This document shows, one piece after another, positions 1-8,783 of a stretch of DNA of 64,000 nt. Positions within the stretch are counted from its first letter, which is position 1. Each line of letters begins with the position of its first letter. Source of the stretch: Nitrospirota bacterium (GTDB lineage Bacteria > Nitrospinota_A > UBA7883); contig JAJRZK010000024.1 of the NCBI GenBank assembly GCA_024275315.1, forward strand, positions 1 to 64,000, read 5' to 3'. Under the pieces are notes generated by a model. The model saw only the letters and a program-made list of their open reading frames with translations. It did no database searches and was not told where the DNA came from. The position numbers were made by a program, and so were the translations under genes.

Positions 1-183
1 AAATCAAGGTGGATTGGCTTCGGAAGAATATCTGGTATAATCAGTTGAGAAAAACAGTCCGTCATCGAACCCCCTTCCGGGTTATCAGCGTTAACATACT
101 GATATATAAAATCGAAAGTGGGGTTCGTCTGCCTTTCCGATAACCTTTTATGAATTATCCGGGCTAGATAAAATTTTGTTGGT

Positions 184-1713
184 TTAAAACTCCTGGTCGA
201 ACTCCGGATCCAGAGCCAGGCATTTGTCATAAGCTTTTCTGGCCTCGGCCTCGTTTCCGGAAGCCTTCAGGGCTCTGCTCAGGTTAAACAGGATCCCGGG
301 ATCGTCCGGTTCGAGCTTTATCGCCCGCCGGTAATGTTCCACGGCTTTTTCTGGCTGGCCCCTTTTGCGGCATATAATCCCCAGGATGTTGTGACAATAG
401 GATTCGTCGGGCGTTTCTTTTTGTATAATTTTCAGGATGGCTTCCGCCTTGTCGATCAACCCGTATTGCAGGAAAAGCTCCGCTACCAGCTTTCGATACT
501 TCAGATTGCTCCACTCCAGTTTCAAGGCTCGTTCCAGAGCAAAAGAAACTTTCTTGATGTCATTATTCTGAAAATACGCCTCGGCCAGGCTTATCCAGCT
601 ATCCGCGTCTTTCGGCTCCATTTTCCTGATCCGGTCGAACACCTGCATCGCCTTTTGTTTTTCGCCCATTTTCTTGTATGTGACCATCAGGTTATAGTTG
701 GCCGCCAGAAAATCAGGATCCAGCTCGGATGATTTCTTGAAATCCTGGACTGCGCGGCCCATCAGGTTCTTATTACCCTCCTTGTCACCTTTTGCCCTGT
801 ACGCCTGCCCCCGGAGGTTGAGACCCCTGGACATCAGTTGCGCTTTCTGGTCCGCCGCCCTGGTTTGAGCCTCGGTCATGGTGATGACAGAGTTGAACGT
901 GACTATGGAATCGTTCAGCCGGCCGGCCTTAAGTTGTATTTCGCCCAGCTTTTCATACGCCGCCACCAGGCCGCTGACGCTGGCGGATTGTTTAGCGTGC
1001 TTGATCGCCTTGTCATGCTCTCCATTCGCGGCATAGTGGTCCGACAAAAGGTCGAGCGCCCTGGTCGAGTTTTGATTTAGGTCCAGCGCTTTTCGAAGAT
1101 ACGGCGCCGCCTTGCCGCTGGTTCCCAGGTTAATAAACATCTCTCCGAGTTGCAAAAAAATCGGCTCGTAAAATGGAAACGCAACCTGGAGGAGATTCAG
1201 ACGCTTGATAACTTCGATGTACAGGTTTTTCTTTTCCTTTTGCTCTGTGACCAGGTCCAGGTGATGTTTTTCTATCTCCCCCTCGGTTTTCCTGTAATAA
1301 TCGCTAACCTTGTCTGTCCGAAACTTCGCGGCCCCCTTGACCTGGTTGATCAGGGCCATCGAGGTAAGAGGTTTTACCACATATCCGTCCGCGCCCTCCT
1401 TGCGGGCCTTGATTATATCCTCGGATGTTTTAAGAAACGATGTCAGGATAACCGGGATATGCGCCAGGTCCTTGTCCCCCCGGATTGATTTTAAAAGGTC
1501 CATACCACTTAGCTGTGCGTTTTGGGCGTCCGCGACCACGATATCCCCGACCCCGGACTTGACCAGGTCCAGCGCCTCCTTGGAGTCCTTGAGCGACCTG
1601 GAATCGTGGTATTTAAGCTCTCTTAGGGCTCTGCGGATTATGTCCCTGTTCCTGCTCTGTCCATCGGCGAGGATAAGAATGGTTTCCCTGCTGTTGTTTT
1701 GTTGCAATGTCAC
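184..1713 (-). CDS. Response-regulator receiver domain fused to TPR repeats
   Basis: Predicted cytoplasmic signalling or scaffold protein of 509 aa. Residues about 10-130 form a CheY-like receiver with phospho-acceptor Asp62, Thr91 and Lys114 of the K-P motif. The acidic pair of the receiver pocket is weakened: the first strand reads ILADG instead of the usual double Asp. Residues from about 180 to the end are roughly seven or eight TPR-like helical pairs, with clear units such as the segment around AVEHYRRAIKLEPDDP. The start is GTG with AGGA just upstream. It lies 66 bp downstream of a second receiver gene on the same strand, probably one operon. The output is likely protein-protein interaction, since no DNA-binding or enzymatic domain is visible. 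Confidence 0.85.
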   Translation of the reverse strand: MTLQQNNSRETILILADGQSRNRDIIRRALRELKYHDSRSLKDSKEALDLVKSGVGDIVVADAQNAQLSGMDLLKSIRGDKDLAHIPVILTSFLKTSEDIIKARKEGADGYVVKPLTSMALINQVKGAAKFRTDKVSDYYRKTEGEIEKHHLDLVTEQKEKKNLYIEVIKRLNLLQVAFPFYEPIFLQLGEMFINLGTSGKAAPYLRKALDLNQNSTRALDLLSDHYAANGEHDKAIKHAKQSASVSGLVAAYEKLGEIQLKAGRLNDSIVTFNSVITMTEAQTRAADQKAQLMSRGLNLRGQAYRAKGDKEGNKNLMGRAVQDFKKSSELDPDFLAANYNLMVTYKKMGEKQKAMQVFDRIRKMEPKDADSWISLAEAYFQNNDIKKVSFALERALKLEWSNLKYRKLVAELFLQYGLIDKAEAILKIIQKETPDESYCHNILGIICRKRGQPEKAVEHYRRAIKLEPDDPGILFNLSRALKASGNEAEARKAYDKCLALDPEFDQEF

Positions 1714-1779
1714 ATTTCCTGGACCGGCTTACAGTCCGGCGCGGTTAAACATTGCCAAATCCAGGTATGCTTTGGCGCC

Positions 1780-2166
1780 TCAGCTATTGCCGTTGAGGAT
1801 GTCATTTATGGAAACCATCATTTCGGGCAGATCAAACGGCTTGCTGAACGACAGATCCGCGCCAACGTTTTTGGCTACGGACAGCAGGAAATCCACATCA
1901 TCGGCTTCGGCGACTTTTGTTCCGCCGGATATGACGATCACTTTTAACTTTGGGAAATCCCGCTTCAGCGCCATGATTATTTCTATGCCTTCTTTTTTCG
2001 GCATAACAATATCGGTGATCAGCAGATCAGCGGGATTTTCTCGAAAAAGGCTCTCCGCCTGTTCTCCATCCTGCGCCAACTCCACCTCGTACCCTTCCAT
2101 CTCCAGAGCGCGTTTGAGCGAAAGCCGAATGCCTTCTTCGTCATCAACTATAAGAACTCTAGCCAC
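1780..2166 (-). CDS. Stand-alone CheY-like response regulator receiver
   Basis: Single-domain receiver of 128 aa. All canonical residues are visible: Asp8/Asp9 (VDDE), phospho-acceptor Asp52 in ITDIVMP, Ser80 and Lys109 in SKPFD. There is no output domain, so it acts by protein contact, as in phosphorelays, pili or chemotaxis. The start is GTG with no strong Shine-Dalgarno. It precedes the receiver-TPR gene and follows a pilin gene, so a role in pilus or surface behaviour is possible but is inferred from context only. Confidence 0.88.
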   Translation of the reverse strand: MARVLIVDDEEGIRLSLKRALEMEGYEVELAQDGEQAESLFRENPADLLITDIVMPKKEGIEIIMALKRDFPKLKVIVISGGTKVAEADDVDFLLSVAKNVGADLSFSKPFDLPEMMVSINDILNGNS

Positions 2167-2274
2167 GGGTCAAATCTCGAAATGTGTGGTTTTGCAGATG
2201 AACCCCTCCAACTTCCCGCTATACGTGAGGTTACTATAACGCCGGCTGGTTGGGAAACAAAATACTGGTTTCGA

Positions 2275-2288
2275 CCGGGATATCCCGG
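2275..2288. promoter_or_regulatory. 14-bp perfect palindrome upstream of the receiver gene
   Basis: CCGGGATATCCCGG is perfectly self-complementary. It lies about 110 bp upstream of the receiver start and 73 bp past the pilin stop (both genes on the minus strand). No T-tract follows, so it looks more like an operator than an intrinsic terminator. Function unproven. Confidence 0.3.
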
Positions 2289-2360
2289 CGACCCGGATGA
2301 TCGTGAGCGGAGCCCCGGGCCCGCTTTGCGAAATTTTATGAAAATATCAGCGACAGTTGT

Positions 2361-2753
2361 TTATTGAAACCCGCCGGCGGAGCTGTCGTATGTGTAGGGG
2401 CTTTCGTTGCAATTGGGGTGATCCGCCGAGGCGGTCCATTTGCTGTTGTCCGCCGTGGAGGAGACTAAGGTGACGCCGGTGGACCAGTAAAACTGGGGAA
2501 CATTGGACGAGTTGTCCGCGTTGCGGGTTACGGCCAGGTATTGATCATAATCGTAAAAATAGGCCTCCTCGGCTATGGCCAGGTTCGCCAGGTCTGATTT
2601 GACCAAAGCGCAATAGCTCTTTTGCCGATACGAGGAGAATTGGGGTATGGCGATCGAAGCGAGAATACCAATAACGGCGACCACGATTAACAGCTCTACG
2701 AGTGTAAAACCCTTGTTTTGATTTATCACCGCAAGGTTACCCATCACATACAT
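2361..2753 (-). CDS. Type IV pilin / pseudopilin
   Basis: Short prepilin of 130 aa. The class III signal is textbook: a leader ending in Gly15, cleavage before Phe16, then FTLVELLIVVAVIGILASIA with Glu at mature position 5 and a long hydrophobic helix. The mature protein would be about 115 aa with two cysteines (Cys48 and Cys115 of the precursor) that could form the C-terminal disulfide loop. It is shorter than most major pilins, so a minor pilin or a small PilA-type pilin is possible. Met4 is an alternative start, favoured because the predicted promoter lies only about 14 bp upstream of the first ATG. No assembly genes are nearby. Confidence 0.88.
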   Translation of the reverse strand: MYVMGNLAVINQNKGFTLVELLIVVAVIGILASIAIPQFSSYRQKSYCALVKSDLANLAIAEEAYFYDYDQYLAVTRNADNSSNVPQFYWSTGVTLVSSTADNSKWTASADHPNCNESPYTYDSSAGGFQ

Positions 2754-2766
2754 GCAATTGAGTTGT

Positions 2767-2795
2767 ATTATAACAGATATTTCACTTGAACTGAA
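2767..2795 (-). promoter_or_regulatory. Candidate promoter for the pilin gene
   Basis: On the minus strand a perfect TATAAT (2767-2772) has a weak TTCAGT (2790-2795) 17 bp upstream. Transcription would start near 2760, giving a very short leader and favouring the Met4 start of the pilin. Confidence 0.35.
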
Positions 2796-3164
2796 ATTAA
2801 TTGATACGGGAAACGTCCCGAAAACAGGTGTTTTTCAGAGCTTTATCTTTCGAACCCCGGCGTTTCAGCGCTTTTGCGGTTGTTGCAAATAACACCCTGG
2901 AGGCCAGGCTTGTATTACGATGGATAAGGGAACATATCCCCACAGCGACTGCGCGCGTCTGTTTTCGCCTGTACGACGCATCCGCAAGTGTCACCTATGG
3001 TGGGCTGGATATTTGGCGTCGCCAGCGTAAAGTCGCAACGGGAGGAGCCATCCTGAAAAAGTCCGCCTGAAAAGAGGGAAGATCATGGACGGCAAATGAA
3101 AAATGTCAGACAATGCACAATAACAAAGTTACGCCACGGCTCGATTCCCGGGGGATAATAAGGC
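2796..3164. other. Divergent intergenic region between pilin and fcl-like gene
   Basis: The whole gap 2754-3164 (411 bp) separates two divergent genes. Apart from the pilin promoter I see no convincing gene: the short frames on either strand lack ribosome-binding sites and recognisable content. Its right end holds the TAACAAAGTTA dyad at 3121-3131 and a GGGG/AAGG purine stretch before the ATG at 3165. Confidence 0.5.
3121..3131. promoter_or_regulatory. Operator-like dyad TAACAAAGTTA (copy 1)
   Basis: An 11-bp inverted repeat TAAC-AAA-GTTA, 33 bp before the fcl-like start codon. The same word in reverse complement occurs at 7102-7112 before the nucleotidyltransferase-kinase fusion. This suggests a shared regulator of the two glycan transcription units. 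Confidence 0.35.
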
Positions 3165-4106
3165 ATGCGAAGTTCCGACAAGATATACGTGGCCGGCCAT
3201 AAGGGTCTGGTCGGGTCCGCAATAGTGCGCGCCCTGGAAAAAGAGGGATACACCAACTTGATTCTTCGGTCCAGAGAGGAAATGGACCTGGAGGACCAGG
3301 CGAAAGTTCGGGATTTTTTTGAAACGGAACGGCCCGATTATGTCTTTCTCGCCGCGGCTCGGGTCGGCGGCATCATGGCGAACAGCACGTATCGGGCGGA
3401 ATTTATCTTCAACAACCTGATAATCCAGACAAATGTGATCGACGCCGCGTGGCGTAGCGGGGTCGAAAAACTCCTCTTTCTGGGAAGCTCGTGTATCTAT
3501 CCACGCCAATGCCCCCAGCCCATGAAGGAGGAATATCTGCTTACCGGCCCCCTGGAACCGACCAACGAGCCGTACGCCATCGCAAAAATCGCGGGTATAA
3601 AAATGTGCGAGGCGTACAACGATCAATACGGCACGAGTTTCGTTTCCGTCATGCCCACGAATCTGTACGGCCCGTTCGACAATTTCGATTTGGAAACGTC
3701 GCACGTGGCGCCGGCGCTGATACGCAAAATTCACACGGCGAAAATTAATGGAGACCCGTCCATCAGGATCTGGGGAACCGGCGCCCCCCGGAGGGAGTTC
3801 ATGCACGTAGACGACATGGCCTCGGCGTGTTTGTTTGTCATGAGGCGCGACTCGACCAGAATGGTGAACATCGGTGTCGGCTACGAAGTTACAATCAGGA
3901 AGCTGGCGGAGATGGTGTGCGAAGTTGTCGGCTTCCGTGGCGAGCTGATTTTTGACCCGTCAAAGCCCGACGGCTCCCCGCGAAAGCTACTCAACGTGTC
4001 ACGGCTCAACGATATGGGCTGGACGCCGAGGATAGGGCTGGCCGAAGGGTTGGCGAATACGTACAAATGGTTCAGTGATAATCTGGCGGCGAAGTATGGG
4101 GCTTGA
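3165..4106 (+). CDS. fcl: GDP-L-fucose synthase-like NAD(P)-dependent epimerase/reductase
   Basis: Extended SDR of 313 aa, the usual length for GDP-L-fucose synthase. That enzyme turns GDP-4-keto-6-deoxy-mannose into GDP-L-fucose by 3,5-epimerisation and NADPH reduction. Visible features: the N-terminal nucleotide motif GHKGLVGS (11-18), family segments AARVGGI and [16 protein letters not shown] (with Cys110), the catalytic Tyr137-x3-Lys141 pair, NLYGPFDNF, and RREFMHVDD near the C-terminus. No GDP-mannose dehydratase (gmd) is visible nearby, so the substrate supply is outside the window or the true substrate differs. The complete gene is on this arm only; the mirror copy runs off the window. 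Confidence 0.88.
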   Translation: MRSSDKIYVAGHKGLVGSAIVRALEKEGYTNLILRSREEMDLEDQAKVRDFFETERPDYVFLAAARVGGIMANSTYRAEFIFNNLIIQTNVIDAAWRSGVEKLLFLGSSCIYPRQCPQPMKEEYLLTGPLEPTNEPYAIAKIAGIKMCEAYNDQYGTSFVSVMPTNLYGPFDNFDLETSHVAPALIRKIHTAKINGDPSIRIWGTGAPRREFMHVDDMASACLFVMRRDSTRMVNIGVGYEVTIRKLAEMVCEVVGFRGELIFDPSKPDGSPRKLLNVSRLNDMGWTPRIGLAEGLANTYKWFSDNLAAKYGA

Positions 4107-4169
4107 TCACATTATCAGGCCAGCCTGCGTGGCGGGGATCATCGGTCGTCATAATAATCTGCGTAAAAC

Positions 4170-5804
4170 ATGAAAATTTCCCTTGTTCAGATAAACCCGA
4201 CCATCGGGGCGATGGAAAGCAACTCACGCAAGATCATCGAGGCTGTCAAACAAGCCGGGGAGCTTGGCGCAAACCTGGCTATCACCTCCGAAATGGCAAT
4301 CACCGGATACCCCCCCAGGGATCTGCTGGACAGGCCGGATTTCGCGTCGGATTGCGAGGCGGCCCTGCGTGGGATGATATCGGAGGTGAAAGGGATCGCG
4401 GTTCTTTGCGGCCATATAGAGCGGGTGGACATCCGCAGGGGAAAACACCTGGCCAACGCCGCCACACTGTTCAGGGATGGCGAAGTGTTGGGTCGCTCAC
4501 AAAAGATGCTGCTTCCGACGTATGACGTGTTTGATGAGCTGAGATACTTCAGTCCTGGTGAACGCCCGGCCTTGTGCGAGTTGGACGGCGTAAAAATCGG
4601 CGTAACGATCTGCGAAGATGTCTGGAGCGAGCCGGGTTATGACAACGTCGGCTCTTATGACCGCAACCCGGTGGAAGAGCTTGTAAAAGAAGGAGCGGAG
4701 ATGATCGTCAACCTTTCCGCCTCCCCGTACCACCTCGGCCAGCGGGCGTTGCGTGAAAGCCTCGGGCAAGCGATAGCAAGAAAACATGGCGTTCCGTTTT
4801 TCCTGGTCAACCAGGTTGGTGGCAACGACGACCTGCTGTTTGACGGGCACAGCTTCGCCATGGCAAAAGATGGCGCTGTAGTGGCCAGGGCCAAGGGGTT
4901 TGAGGAAGACATGGTGACCGTCGACACGCAAAGCTGGACCGGTGACATCAGGGAGGTGGAGCGGTCCAGGGAGGGGAAGGTGTACAGGGCGCTTTCCATG
5001 GGAATTCGCGATTACCTGGGCAAATGCCGGTTCACCAAAGCCGTCATCGGCCTTTCGGGAGGTGTCGATTCGTCCGTTGTCGCCGTGCTCGCGGTCAACG
5101 CGCTCGGGCCGGAGAACGTGACCGGCGTGAGCATGCCGTCGCAATATACGGCTAGAATGAGCGAGGATGACGCGGCCACGCTAGCCAGGAACCTGGGCAT
5201 CGAGTTTCATACGGTTCCGATCAAGGGGCTGTTCGAAATGTATAAAAAGACTCTCAAACCGCTGTTCGAAGGGCGCGAGGAAGACGTGACCGAGGAGAAC
5301 CTGCAGGCCCGGATCAGGGGCGATATCCTGATGGCCGTCTCCAACAAATTCGGCGGGATGGTGCTGTCCACCGGCAACAAAAGCGAAACTGCGGTGGGCT
5401 ACTGCACATTGTACGGCGATATGGCGGGCGGCCTGGCGGCCATTTCGGACCTGCCCAAAATCAGTGTCTACAACCTCGCCAGATGGATAAACCGGGAGCG
5501 GGAGATCATCCCTTCTAACGTGCTGACAAGGCCGCCATCGGCTGAACTCCGCCCAGACCAGACCGATCAGGACAGCCTGCCCGATTATGACACGCTCGAT
5601 GAAATACTCGAGGCCTATGTGGAAAACCAGGAATCCCCGGAAACGATTATCGCACGCGGTTTCGACAAGGATATCACAATGAAAGTCACCCGGCTGGTGG
5701 ACAGAAACGAATATAAACGCCAGCAGGCCGCACCGGGCCTGAAGATCACGGGCAAGGCGTTCGGCAGCGGCAGGCGCATCCCCATCGCGCAAAAATACGC
5801 GTGA
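4170..5804 (+). CDS. nadE: Glutamine-dependent NAD+ synthetase
   Basis: Bifunctional enzyme of 544 aa that amidates nicotinic acid adenine dinucleotide to NAD+, using ammonia from glutamine. The N-terminal nitrilase-type glutaminase has the Glu41-Lys112-Cys148 triad (SEMAITGYPPRD, SQKMLLPTYDVFDE, TICEDVW). The C-terminal ATP-pyrophosphatase domain has the P-loop SGGVDSS at 296-302 and STGNKSE further on. The length fits glutamine-dependent forms. It starts 63 bp after the fcl-like gene on the same strand. It is a housekeeping gene lying within glycan genes, so it probably marks older chromosomal backbone. Confidence 0.95.
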   Translation: MKISLVQINPTIGAMESNSRKIIEAVKQAGELGANLAITSEMAITGYPPRDLLDRPDFASDCEAALRGMISEVKGIAVLCGHIERVDIRRGKHLANAATLFRDGEVLGRSQKMLLPTYDVFDELRYFSPGERPALCELDGVKIGVTICEDVWSEPGYDNVGSYDRNPVEELVKEGAEMIVNLSASPYHLGQRALRESLGQAIARKHGVPFFLVNQVGGNDDLLFDGHSFAMAKDGAVVARAKGFEEDMVTVDTQSWTGDIREVERSREGKVYRALSMGIRDYLGKCRFTKAVIGLSGGVDSSVVAVLAVNALGPENVTGVSMPSQYTARMSEDDAATLARNLGIEFHTVPIKGLFEMYKKTLKPLFEGREEDVTEENLQARIRGDILMAVSNKFGGMVLSTGNKSETAVGYCTLYGDMAGGLAAISDLPKISVYNLARWINREREIIPSNVLTRPPSAELRPDQTDQDSLPDYDTLDEILEAYVENQESPETIIARGFDKDITMKVTRLVDRNEYKRQQAAPGLKITGKAFGSGRRIPIAQKYA

Positions 5805-5857
5805 ACCTCCGTTGACGCGGGTCGGCTTGTGCGTTTACGGCTGGAGCCGTTTCGCAT

Positions 5858-6826
5858 TCAACCACGCAGATAGGGTTTTAGCGGACCTTTATCCATTACC
5901 CTCCATAGATCCAGGGTTCCGGTTTTTCTTGTTTTCTGTATCGTCCGCCTCTGGCGTAGCGCAACAGGCAACCTTCTTATGGCGTCCAGTTTGGCTTTGA
6001 AAATGATTTTCCCTCTGCCTTTCAGGGAAAATACGATCGCCGTCACCAGGTTCATTATCAGGTGCTGTGGCAAATAGAGCCAGAACAACGGCCACGGCAT
6101 GTTCTTGACGAAAGTCCATACCAGGTTGCGGTGGCCATGGTATATCTGGAAATCACTGTGACGCGAAGTGGAGGCGGAGCCAACGTGAGCCACAACGGCT
6201 TCATCCACATGAAGGCAGCGCCTTCCCATCAGCCGCAACCGGAATCCCAGATCCACGTCTTCGGAATAGCAGAAATATCCCTCGTCGAAACCACCGGCGT
6301 TCATGAATTCCGCGGTCCTGAAAAGAGCCGCCGCCGCGCAGGGAGAGAATACCTCCCGCATTTCCCGGCTAGATTCGCCAATGGGCGCCCCGTGACCTTT
6401 GCGCCATACCAGCCCCGACACATGGTAAACATCCCCGGTTCCGTCCAGAAGACCGGGATTGCCGGCGTCCAGCATCCGGCTGGAGAAAAAGGAGAATTCA
6501 GGATTACGCCCCGCGGCTTCCAGAAGGTTTCCAAGCCACTCCGGCTCCGGGAAAGCGTCCGGGTTGAGCAGGGCTATCCATTCGCAATCCACGGCCTTTC
6601 TGGCGCCCAGGTTGTTGGCGGCGGCGAACCCGATGTTTTTGTCCAGCCGCATAACGTCAACACCCTGACAGCGGTTTTCCATCCCGTCGGCGGATCCGTC
6701 GGAGCTTGCGTTGTCTATGATAACCGTTCGTTTCGGACGGACGACCTGGGCTTTCAGGGCATCGAGGGTTTTTCCCAGAAGTTCTCCGGAATTCCAGTTG
6801 ACTATTATGATAGCCACATCGGACAT
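5858..6826 (-). CDS. GT2 family glycosyltransferase
   Basis: Family 2 (GT-A fold, rhamnosyltransferase-like) enzyme of about 322 aa that transfers an activated sugar to a surface glycan. Visible motifs: IIIVNWNSGE at the N-terminus, DNASSDGS, the NPDA segment in the metal/nucleotide region, and EDVDLGFRLRLMG with the catalytic-type acidic pair. The C-terminus has a hydrophobic stretch (WPLFWLYLPQHLIMNLVTAIV) followed by a basic tail, suggesting membrane association. I chose the ATG at 6826 because the family fold begins there. Two upstream in-frame ATGs (to 6871) lie inside a 17-bp tandem repeat and are less likely starts. It converges with nadE. Confidence 0.87.
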   Translation of the reverse strand: MSDVAIIIVNWNSGELLGKTLDALKAQVVRPKRTVIIDNASSDGSADGMENRCQGVDVMRLDKNIGFAAANNLGARKAVDCEWIALLNPDAFPEPEWLGNLLEAAGRNPEFSFFSSRMLDAGNPGLLDGTGDVYHVSGLVWRKGHGAPIGESSREMREVFSPCAAAALFRTAEFMNAGGFDEGYFCYSEDVDLGFRLRLMGRRCLHVDEAVVAHVGSASTSRHSDFQIYHGHRNLVWTFVKNMPWPLFWLYLPQHLIMNLVTAIVFSLKGRGKIIFKAKLDAIRRLPVALRQRRTIQKTRKTGTLDLWRVMDKGPLKPYLRG

Positions 6827-6839
6827 TTGCTGTTCCACT

Positions 6840-6873
6840 GTATGTTCCATGCAATCGTATGTTCCATGCAATC
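6840..6873. repeat. 17-bp tandem duplication at the GT2 5' end
   Basis: GTATGTTCCATGCAATC occurs twice back-to-back (6840-6856 and 6857-6873), just upstream of the chosen GT2 start. Each unit contributes an alternative upstream ATG. Since 17 is not a multiple of three, gain or loss of a unit would change which upstream ATG is in frame. Confidence 0.85.
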
Positions 6874-6960
6874 AAAGTCACACGGGGCAACATTATACAA
6901 CAACGCCGGAGCGTGACCGGCAGTCCAGGCGTGACCGCGTTGGATGATGTGGATTTGACC

Positions 6961-6997
6961 ATGTCCTGGTGTTGATTACCAGATTATTTCAGGACAT
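6961..6997. promoter_or_regulatory. Nested inverted repeat between divergent glycan genes
   Basis: ATGTCCTG (6961-6968) pairs with CAGGACAT (6990-6997), and inside it CTGGT (6966-6970) pairs with ACCAG (6978-6982). The two pairings overlap and are mutually exclusive. This could be an operator or a switchable hairpin. The rest of the 385-bp gap 6827-7211 shows no gene. Confidence 0.35.
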
Positions 6998-7099
6998 CTT
7001 CGATTATTACAAGTTGATTCCAGAAGAAAAGTTTTGCGAAAATCGGTGCGGATTCGAGCGCCGTCCATTTTCCGCCAAATCAAGGGCGGGCTCGTGGCG

Positions 7100-7122
7100 A
7101 ATAACTTTGTTATTAGTATAAT
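7100..7122 (+). promoter_or_regulatory. Operator-like dyad (copy 2) with -10 box upstream of the nucleotidyltransferase-kinase gene
   Basis: AATAACTTTGTTATT (7100-7114) is a 15-bp dyad containing the reverse complement of the 3121-3131 word. It is followed at once by a perfect TATAAT (7117-7122). The -35 region is poor, as in activator-dependent promoters. The dyad sits in the -35/-10 spacer, so a bound protein would block RNA polymerase. The start codon lies 90 bp downstream. Confidence 0.4.
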
Positions 7123-7211
7123 ATCGCCAGCGCAAAAGCCCAGAATATTATTGGTTTCAATCGCCAAATATGCTACAAGGATCGTTTCAAACTAAAAGCC
7201 CGGATCACTAG

Positions 7212-8759
7212 ATGGATTTTAGCGCCTACCAGGAAAATGGTCATGCGAAAATCAAGACCATAGATGCGTTGGCGAAAATTACAGCCGCTAAGAAGGCTTC
7301 GCAAAATGTCGTCGTGCTGTGCCATGGTGTCTTCGACCTGCTGCATATCGGGCATATCAAGCACCTCGAAGCGGCGCGAAAAATGGGCGATGTCCTCATC
7401 GTGTCGATAACGGCCGACAGGTTTGTCAACAAGGGGCCGCACCGTCCCGCTTTTCCGGAGTCGCTGAGGGCGGAGGCGCTGTCGGCGTTGAGCTGCGTGG
7501 ATTACGTGGTTATAAACCAGGAGCCCACCGCGGTGAATATGATCAACGCCATAAAACCGTCGCAGTATGTAAAAGGCATCGTGCGCGGCGAGGGGAAGAG
7601 GGACCATTCCGAAGCTATAGAGCATGAGGAGGACGCCATCCGGAAAGCCGGGGGCAAGATGGTGTTTACCGACGAGGAGACATATAGCGCATCCACCCTC
7701 ATAAACCGCTTCATGGATATTTTCACCCACGAAGCCAAAGCTTTTTTAAACAGCTTCAGAGAAAGACACACGCCTGAGGAGATCATAGGCTATCTTCAAT
7801 CCATCCGGCCCCTGAAGGTGCTGACGATCGGGGAGACGATAATAGACGAATACAATTTCTGCTCCGCGATGGGCAAGGCCAACAAAGAGCCGGTGCTCGC
7901 GGTTCGCAGCCTGTACAAGGAAACCTACGCCGGCGGGATCCTGGCCATCGCCAACCACATATCCGGTTTTTGTGACAACGTGCGGCTCCTGAGTTTTCTT
8001 GGCGAGAACCGCTCTTTTAAAGAATTCATATCGAACCAGCTGTATAGCAATATATCCACCAAGTTCCTGTTAAAACCTGGCGCGCCGACAATAGTCAAAC
8101 GCAGGTATGTTGAAACATATCTGGGGACCAAGCTTTTCGAAGTGTATGAGATGGAGGATAACTCCGATAATCCCCAGATGGAGCGTTCTTTTCTGGAAAA
8201 ACTCGATGATTGGTTGCCGGAGAGCGATGTGGTTATTGTCGCGGACTACGGGCATGGTCTTTTTACGGGAAAAACAATAGAAAAAATCTGCGAAAAGTCT
8301 AAATTCCTCGCGGTCAACACCCAGACCAACGCTGGCAACAAAGGTTATAACCTGATTTCCAAATATCCGAGAGCTGATTTTATTTCTATCGCGGAACCCG
8401 AGATTAGACTGGATAACAGAAACATGAACGTAGGCATACGTGACCTGACATCCAACACGGCTTCACGTCTGAATTGCGGCAAGATGATGATAACGCGGGG
8501 GAAAAAGGGATGTCTTTTCTTCGACAATGAAAGGGGATTCGTGGAGGTGCCCGCTTTCTCGGTTAAAATGGTGGACCGCATAGGCGCCGGAGACGCGGTC
8601 CTGTCGATTACCGCCCCACTGGTGGCGGCTGGCGCTCCCATGGAAGCGGTTGGATTTCTGGGCAACGTAATCGGCGCGGAGGCCTGTTCGATAATGGGTA
8701 ACAAAAAGCCTATAGAGCCGTCAGGCCTTTTCCGCCACATTACCTCGCTTATGAATTGA
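7212..8759 (+). CDS. Nucleotidyltransferase-PfkB sugar kinase fusion (HldE-like, reversed domain order)
   Basis: Bifunctional protein of 515 aa. Residues about 30-170 form a cytidylyltransferase-like domain with HIGH at 45-48 in CHGVFDLLHIGH. Residues about 200-515 form a PfkB/ribokinase-type kinase with the second PfkB signature DRIGAGD at 455-461 and catalytic Asp461. E. coli HldE, which makes ADP-heptose from heptose-7-phosphate, has the kinase first and the nucleotidyltransferase second; here the order is reversed. Together the domains could phosphorylate a sugar phosphate at C1 and attach a nucleotide. The SIS isomerase gene follows 24 bp later, consistent with a heptose route. The exact sugar and nucleotide are unknown. 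Confidence 0.85.
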   Translation: MDFSAYQENGHAKIKTIDALAKITAAKKASQNVVVLCHGVFDLLHIGHIKHLEAARKMGDVLIVSITADRFVNKGPHRPAFPESLRAEALSALSCVDYVVINQEPTAVNMINAIKPSQYVKGIVRGEGKRDHSEAIEHEEDAIRKAGGKMVFTDEETYSASTLINRFMDIFTHEAKAFLNSFRERHTPEEIIGYLQSIRPLKVLTIGETIIDEYNFCSAMGKANKEPVLAVRSLYKETYAGGILAIANHISGFCDNVRLLSFLGENRSFKEFISNQLYSNISTKFLLKPGAPTIVKRRYVETYLGTKLFEVYEMEDNSDNPQMERSFLEKLDDWLPESDVVIVADYGHGLFTGKTIEKICEKSKFLAVNTQTNAGNKGYNLISKYPRADFISIAEPEIRLDNRNMNVGIRDLTSNTASRLNCGKMMITRGKKGCLFFDNERGFVEVPAFSVKMVDRIGAGDAVLSITAPLVAAGAPMEAVGFLGNVIGAEACSIMGNKKPIEPSGLFRHITSLMN

Positions 8760-8783
8760 GCGAGACTGGGTATATATTGCTGT

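Noticed and set aside
64-127. CGAACCCC / GGGGTTCG inverted pair as a terminator
   Set aside because: The arms are 46 bp apart and no stable stem with an adjacent T-tract could be drawn.
2801-3070. Small 89-aa frame in the pilin-fcl gap
   Set aside because: No ribosome-binding site, no recognisable domain and an equally good frame on the opposite strand; treated as noncoding.
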